DNA of 64,000 bases. It comes from Silene latifolia. Taxonomy: Eukaryota > Streptophyta > Magnoliopsida > Caryophyllales > Caryophyllaceae. Location of the stretch: assembly GCF_048544455.1 (NCBI RefSeq), contig NC_133536.1:168264325-168328324 (forward strand), written 5' to 3'. A program made the position numbers and the translations under genes. The notes below the pieces were generated by a model. The model ran no database searches. It worked only from the letters and a program-made list of their open reading frames with translations, and was not told where the DNA came from. Numbering within the stretch: position 1 is the stretch's first letter; every line of letters begins with the position of its first letter. Of this stretch, positions 58,030 through 64,000 are shown piece after piece.

Positions 58030-61000
58030 TATGTCATCTTATATTCATATGATTGAGATTAACCATGCAAGTTTCGAACTTGGGTACTAGATACTTGGTT
58101 GTGGTTCTCATCTCATGTAATCATTTGCGGGGCCTAAAGAACATCATACCTCTCGAAAAAGGTGATGTGGACTGCGAGTCGGGAATGGAGCACGAGTTGC
58201 TTCTTTGCCTCGAAGGGAACATATGTAATCCAACTCCCTAGTGGTTTTGAGTTATCTTTAAATAATCACACTATGTACCCAGTTTATCTAAGAATATTAT
58301 TTCTGTTTACGTACTTGCTAAAGATGGTTTTACATTTTCAATAAAGGATAATAGTTGTATTTTCTCTTTTAATGAAATGATTTATGGCAAAGCAGTTTCC
58401 ATGAATGGAATTTATATCTTAGATCAAACCACAGAAGTATTACACATGAATTATAAGAAATTAAAGGTTGGTGACAAAGATCAAACCTATCTATGGCATT
58501 GTCGAATGGGACACATAAATGAGAAACGCGTGAAGAAACTCGTCGATAATGGGACTATTCCCGCATTCGGATATTCTACATATGGCACGTGTGAATCATG
58601 TCTCATTGGCAAGATGACTCGAATTTCCTTCAAAGGTGTTGGAATGCGCGCTAGTGACCTATTAGGACTCATACATACGGACGTATGTGGACCTATGTCA
58701 ATTACCGCTAGAGATGGTTATAGATATTTTATCACTTTCACGGACGATTTGAGTAGATACGGATATGTCTACTTAATGAAGCATAAAAGTGAGTCCTTTG
58801 AGAAATTCAAGGAATACCAGAATAGGGTACAGAACCAACTGGGTAGAAATATTAAAGTACTCCGTTCAGATCGGGGTGGCGAATATCTTTCAAATGAGTT
58901 TGATCAACACCTGAAAGACTGTGGAATCGTTTTGCAGTTAACTCCACCTGGAACACCTCAATTGAATGGTGTGTCCGAACGGAGAAATCGAACCTTACTT
59001 GATATGGTTCGATCCATGATGAGTCACATGGTAGTGCCTGATTCATTATGGGGTTATGCTCTTTTGTCAGCCGCTCTTATACTTAACCGAAGTCCGTCTA
59101 AAGCTGTCGACAAGACTCCATATGAAATGTGCAAGGGAACGGTCCCTAACTTGTCCTTTATTCGGGCTTGGGGCTGCGAGGCTTATGTCAAGTGGAGACA
59201 CGAGGATAAGCTCGGCCCGCGATCGGTCAAGACATACTTTAGAGGTTATCCAAAAGGAACATTTGGTCATTACTTCTATTCGCCTACCGAACATCGAGTT
59301 TTTGTTGCGGCTAGTGTGACGTTTTTAGAGAAAGAATTTCTCGAGAACAAGTCAAGTAATAGAACATTCGAGCTGTCGGAGATTCCAGAACCAACAACCG
59401 AGGAACAGATGGAGGAAGCTGTACCTCCAACTGATGATACGGTTAATATTCCTAAGGAACCTAGGAGGTCGGGTAGAGACTCTCATCCTCCGGACAGATA
59501 CATTGGTATGGTCGAGGAGAATGATGTTTTACTTCTAGAAAGTAATGAACCCGCAACCTATAAAGGTGTTATGGCCTGTTCCGACTCAAAGCTATGGCTC
59601 GAAGCCATGCAATCCGAGATGGACTCCATGTATGAGAATAACGTATGGGATCTAGTTGATTTACCTAATAAGGTAAAACCTCTACAGTGCAAATGGCTTT
59701 ACAAAATAAAGCATTCTGTAGACGTGAAACCAGATATCTATAAGGCACGACTTGTGGCAAAAAGGTTTCACTCAAGTGCAAGGATTGATTTATGATGAGA
59801 TTTTTGCACCTGTAGTCATGCTACGTTCCATTCGAATAATCTTAGCGATTGCCGCATTTCATGATTATGAGATTTGACAAATGGATGTGAAAACCGCCTT
59901 CTTAAACGGTTATTTGGAGGAAGAGTTGTACATGGTGCAACCCAAGGTTTCATAGATCCTAAACATCCTAAGAAAGTATGCAAGCTTAAGCGTTCCATTT
60001 ATGGACTTAAGCAAGCTTCTCGGAGTTGGAATCATCGTTTCGACCAAGTGATAAAGGAGTATGGTTTCACTCGATCGATCGAGGAACCATGCTTATATAT
60101 CAAGTCGAGTGGGAGCAAGATTGTATTCTTGATATTGTATGTCGATGACATACTCTTGATTGGAAATGACATTCCTCTCCTATGTTCGGTTAAAGAATGG
60201 TTGAAGAACCATTTCCAGATGAAAGATCTAGGTGAGGCACAGCGTATTTTGAGAATCCGTATCTACCGAGATAGATCACGACGGACGTTATCACTTAGTC
60301 AGGAGTCTTATTTGGATAAGGTTCTTGAGAGGTTCAGCATAACCAACTCCAAGAAGGGGAACCTTCCTATGACGACCGGGATGCGATTGAGCAAGTCTCG
60401 ATCACCCACGGCGTACGAAGGGATAGAGCGCATGAGTCGTGTTCCTTATGCATCTGCAATAGGATCGATCATGTATGCCATGATATGCACACGTCCAGAC
60501 GTGGCATATGCATTGAGTATGACGAGTCGGTACCAAAAGACTCCAGGTGAAACACACTGGATAACAGTCAAAAATATCCTCAAGTACCTACGGAGGACTG
60601 AGGATTGGTTATTGACTTATGGAGGCGATACTAAGCTATGCGCAACCGATTCTGTGCAGATGCTACCTTCCAAACGGATCGAGATGATTCAAAATCTCGG
60701 TCCGGGTTCGTCTTCACTCTTAATGGTGCAAATCAGGTGGAAGAGTTCTAAACAGAGTGTTGTAGCAGATTCTACTACTGAATCCGAGTACTATGCCGCT
60801 TCGGAGGCAGCAAAGGAAGCGATATGGATGCGTTAATTCTTACAAGGGCTTTCGGTAGTTCCTAGTTCAAATGACCCGATCACCATCTATTGTGACAATA
60901 GAGGTGCCATCTTCCAGGCTAAGGAGCCAAAGTCTAGCAACAAATCTAGACATGTACTTCGGAAGGCTCACCTGATCCGTGATTACGTGGAGCAAGAAGA

Positions 61001-61050
61001 GATAGTGATTGACAAGATTGCGACGGATAATAACATCGCGGATGATGTGG
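58030..61050 (+). pseudogene. copia protease-integrase-RT-RNase H region
   Basis: Protease text is weak. The integrase zinc motif is present (LWHCRMGHINEKR ... CESCLIGK), then the DDE core (HTDVCGPM, DDLSRYGYVY, SDRGGEYLSNEF, NGVSERRNRTLL). RT follows with [31 protein letters not shown] and YVDDILLIGND. RNase H text includes ATDSVQMLP-like and STTESEYYAASEA blocks, then NNIADD near the right edge. All catalytic regions are recognisable, but the region has several breaks. Confidence 0.85.
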
Positions 61051-62235
61051 CTAAAGTCGTATTACCAAATCAAAGTAAAACTATCTCAGGACTAACAAGA
61101 ATAGCTAGTGATAAGACAGGTATCGAATCCACAGGGAGGCGGTAAAAGCTAGTCTAAGAGTATTTAAACTGTCTAGAAGTAACCAATTTCGGGGGTTTTG
61201 TTTTGGGTTGATTCTAACAAACTAATTGCAATGTAATTAAAGGATGAACAACAATATTATTAAAAGTCTAGGAATTAGGTTCACTAGGTCAATCAGTCGG
61301 GGATTATCAATCAATTACTAAATCTATCAAGTTGTTTAAGGTCATAAGATCGGTCGACTCCATTATGCCCTTTAGATCGATTCTAACATGCGGTCGCTAT
61401 GATTAGATACTTTCTATTTGATTATCGCAGCCTATATCAATTCTAACCCGGTCGGCGATAGGATCGATTCGCTACACTAATTAATAACTCAGGCCTCAAG
61501 TGATTAACTAGAAGAATTACAACAATCAAACAACAACTTTAATGATATATCAATAGTAACTAATTGATTTTCCCTTCTTAATTAACCTAGATCCCCTTCA
61601 TCCTAGATGAGGGGATTAGCTACTCATGATTATAATAACAACAACAAACATGATTAAAGATGAAAACATAATTGCAAGATAAAAACAATAATTGAAGAAC
61701 ATAAAACAAATGATTTAATTAAAGGGGAAAGTTTATTACCATACAAAAGGAAGATTAGGGTTCTTAAGAGAGTTTTCCAGCAGTACTTAGCAAAATATAA
61801 CGTAAGTTAACAATAAAACCCGAGTCTTTAATTTATAGCAAAAGATTAACGTTTTAGGAAATTCCGGAAATAAACCCGCCAGAGAGGATCCTCGATCGAG
61901 TCGCAAGTGACTCGATCGAGGACAGCTGCTCGATCGAGTCAGCAGTGACTCGATCGAGGAACTAGCTCACAGGTTCCTTCTTCTCTTCTTTGACTTCTAG
62001 TCTTCATAATTCCTCGTTTCCCGTGCCATGCTTCGTGTATTCTTCTATGCCGTCTCCGCCATGCTAATCTTAACTTGATCATACTCATAACGAGTCATTT
62101 CTGCATCAAAACACAAAATAGCGGCAGTATCGACAATTCATTGAAATAAAGCATATAAATGATATAATAGGCACGAAATGGTATGAAATACGATGTAAAG
62201 GGAGCTATAAAAGTATATATGAAAGTGATACATCA
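61050..62235 (-). repeat. 3' LTR of the third gypsy element
   Basis: It starts TGATGTATCAC on the element strand (62235) after TTTGGGGGAGTT. TATAAAT at 61837-61831 is preceded by four CTCGATCGAG words (61891-61958). The left end near 61050 is inferred from position and from loss of copia similarity. Confidence 0.65.
61891..61958 (-). repeat. CTCGATCGAG palindrome array in LTR
   Basis: Four perfect 10-bp palindromes CTCGATCGAG at 61891, 61911, 61929 and 61949, separated by 8-10 bases, about 55 bases upstream of the TATA box on the element strand. Confidence 0.85.
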
Positions 62236-62275
62236 AACTCCCCCAAACCAAACCTTTGCTTGTCCTCGAGCAAAG
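62236..62275 (-). other. Polypurine tract and hairpin of the third gypsy element
   Basis: CTTTGCT/AGCAAAG (62254-62260, 62269-62275) pair around TGTCCTCG; then GGTTTGGTTTGGGGGAGTT on the element strand adjoins the LTR. Confidence 0.7.
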
Positions 62276-63780
62276 CAATCAGACCAAAACAAAGGACAAC
62301 AAACATATGGTGAATGAATAACTCAGAGCAAATGTCTAGGCACATACAAGACTCAGCTGTCCATATCTATAACAAAGTAATGACCGAAGTTGTGCTAATA
62401 AAACAAATTCAAAAGCACGGGTAATAGACTATCGCAGCTCTTACTCAAGATGTGACATGATACCGAGACTCAACCAAATACCTTTCAACCTTGCAAGACC
62501 ATTTTGTCGGATTCTCGCGGTTTCACTCATGCGCTCATAATGGGTGAGATATATGTAAGATAGAAAGAAGTAAGACTCTCACTCAACTTATGAGATATGC
62601 ATGCAATCTAACGTGATAAGAGATTCTCCAACTAATACGCATTCACGAAACAGACCAAGGACATGTATCAAGGACAGAAAGGTGGTAAAGTGGCATGGGT
62701 GTAGAAGTGGCTTGTGCGAACGCACGTATGGATATGTGAGGCTCAGACGGTAGTCGCAGCGCTAGACCAATAGCCAAAACTAATAAGTAATAAATCAAAC
62801 ATCCAACTGGAGAAATAATCTCAACTTTGACAACATATGAGAGAAATGTAAAGGCTCTCCAAATGTGCATTAGACTCCAGTAATTACCACACACGACCTT
62901 CTAACAAAACTGAATGAAGCATACATTTTTTTTCTCTTCTTTTCTCTTTTGAATCTTTTCTTTTTTTTTTCGAAACTTTTTCTTCTTTTTTTTTTCTTTT
63001 TTTTTCTTTTTTTTTCTTTTTTTTCTTTTCTTTCTTTCGAGACTTTCATTTTTTTTCTGCTTCATAATATTCTCTTTTCAACATAAGAGGTCACACAATT
63101 GTTACAAAAAGATAGCTACTCCCACATGACAAATAAAGTCCCAACCCAACCAAAGTAGCTATAACAATAAGGCTCAAACAACTGCGACTGTCCCGAAAAA
63201 GGTAGGCAAATTCTGGAATGTAGCTAAGAAATAGGATATAAAATGGCTACATGGCTCAAACGGGCTAACAAAACTGGGTGATGTAAGGCTTATTTGAACA
63301 ATGAGAATCGCCTATCCACATGTACTTAATCAAATGAACGCGCAAAAGCTAAGAAACTAATGTCACACTTATGCAGTTTGATATTACATATACCACAAGG
63401 AGACCACACTCATTAGCCTAAATAACAATGAGACCGGTTTATTAATGTTCCCGGCCTAGGAAGCTCTAAAGACCTCAGAAATTTAAGTGGTTTACCAACA
63501 AAATAAAATCAAGTCTACTCGGCATAAGGCATATTGTGACGGTCAAGACTTGAGTAAAGAGCTTTGGTCATCATAGCTAACAGGTCAAAACAACGTACAT
63601 GGACAACTAAATGAGACTCAAATGCAAAGACAAAGCAAGTTATCATCATTGCTATACAATTCACCATGACTCGACTCAAAATAAACAAAAAATAAATAAA
63701 AGACATGTTTTTGGATTTTTTAATTTTTCAATTTTTTTTTGAATTTTTGATTTTTTTCACACAACAATAAATAAAAGCAC
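62276..63780. other. Non-coding 3' internal part of third gypsy element
   Basis: No gene supported. A T/C-rich low-complexity run lies at 62926-63058. Confidence 0.5.
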
Positions 63781-63795
63781 ACAACAGAAATAAAC

Positions 63796-63837
63796 ACACT
63801 CCCCCAAACCTAAATGTCACAGTGTCCTCATTGTGAC
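63796..63837 (-). other. Internal hairpin and G tract of third gypsy element
   Basis: GTCACAGTG/CATTGTGAC (63816-63824, 63829-63837) pair with one G-T wobble around a TCCT loop; the plus-strand CTCCCCCAAACC beside it gives GGTTTGGGGGAG on the element strand. Nothing is recognised from there to the window end. Confidence 0.6.
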
Positions 63838-64000
63838 GCCTACAGCATAGCAATCACACAGAAAACCAGCAACCTATAGGACACTACTAACAAAGGAGAG
63901 AGGGTAAAAAGAAATGCAATAAAACAAAACAAGAAAGATAATACCAGCTGTAATGTAGTAGCCTCCCCCAAACCAGCTGGAAAGAGAGGGATGTAGTGAC

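Larger units (their letters stand above)
53812..61050 (+). mobile_element. Ty1/copia element, Tork/Angela-like, broken
   Basis: Starts TGTTGGAGC inside the gypsy polyprotein. Order: 5' LTR, primer site, leader of about 2 kb, gag, protease region, integrase, RT, RNase H. Near 61050 it is cut by another gypsy element, so the 3' LTR is not in the window. Integrase text such as TPPGTPQLNGVSERRNRTLL and RT/RNase H text such as IGSIMYAMICTRPDVAYAL are of the BARE-1/Angela style. The coding region has about five or more breaks. Confidence 0.85.
61050..64000 (-). mobile_element. Third gypsy element (Athila/Tat-like), 3' end
   Basis: A minus-strand LTR and the 3' part of the internal region sit inside the copia RNase H end and run off the window. 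The LTR-adjacent tract and hairpin match the other gypsy families here. No coding region is reached. The exact left edge is uncertain by about 10 bases. Confidence 0.7.

Overview
The window is plant nuclear DNA, very probably from a eudicot. It holds two intron-bearing genes of a plant channel family, AT-rich spacers, Stowaway, hAT, Mutator-like and Helitron debris, and large nested LTR retrotransposons. A member of the Caryophyllales is possible from the flavour of the repeats, but that is a guess. About 70% of the window is transposon-derived.

Layout. 1-5588: 3' part of a Ty1/copia Sirevirus (RT/RNase H, an extra env-like ORF with its own TATA-like box, multiplied polypurine tracts, 3' LTR). 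5589-12094: gene-free spacer with a Helitron remnant, two Stowaway MITEs nested in one another, another MITE and local duplications. 12095-21424: two head-to-tail minus-strand genes for MscS-like mechanosensitive channels of the MSL10 type. Each has five exons, and the three internal exons have identical lengths. Between them lie an 798-bp hAT element with a perfect 8-bp target duplication, a Mutator-like MITE carrying five small hairpins, and an old LTR remnant. 21425-28257: spacer with a long-armed foldback element, a hAT MITE nested in its own relative, Stowaway MITEs and a LINE 3' end.

28258 to the right edge: a nest of LTR elements. The outermost is an Athila-like Ty3/gypsy element on the minus strand. 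Its 3' LTR (28258-49982) is split by a 20.2-kb insertion with the structure LTR-internal-LTR-internal-LTR, flanked as a whole by one 5-bp duplication (ACTTT). The two internal regions of that insertion carry gag, protease and an env/ORF1-like gene but no RT, RNase H or integrase, so the family looks non-autonomous. The last codons of the outer element's polyprotein are cut at 53812 by a Ty1/copia element of the Tork/Angela type. That element is in turn cut near 61050 by a third gypsy element which runs off the window.

The most unusual signals are structural. (1) In the gypsy families the LTR carries, upstream of a TATA box, an array of short GC-rich near-palindromic words particular to that family. 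In two families a second array of the same words sits inside the element just ahead of the env/ORF1-like gene, as if that gene had its own copy of the LTR promoter. (2) The G-rich tract next to the 3' LTR is preceded by a hairpin with an AGGA/GGGA loop in four families, with different but still paired stems, and a second hairpin plus G-tract lies inside three of them. (3) The triple-LTR array behaves as one insertion. The two channel genes are the only clear host protein-coding genes.
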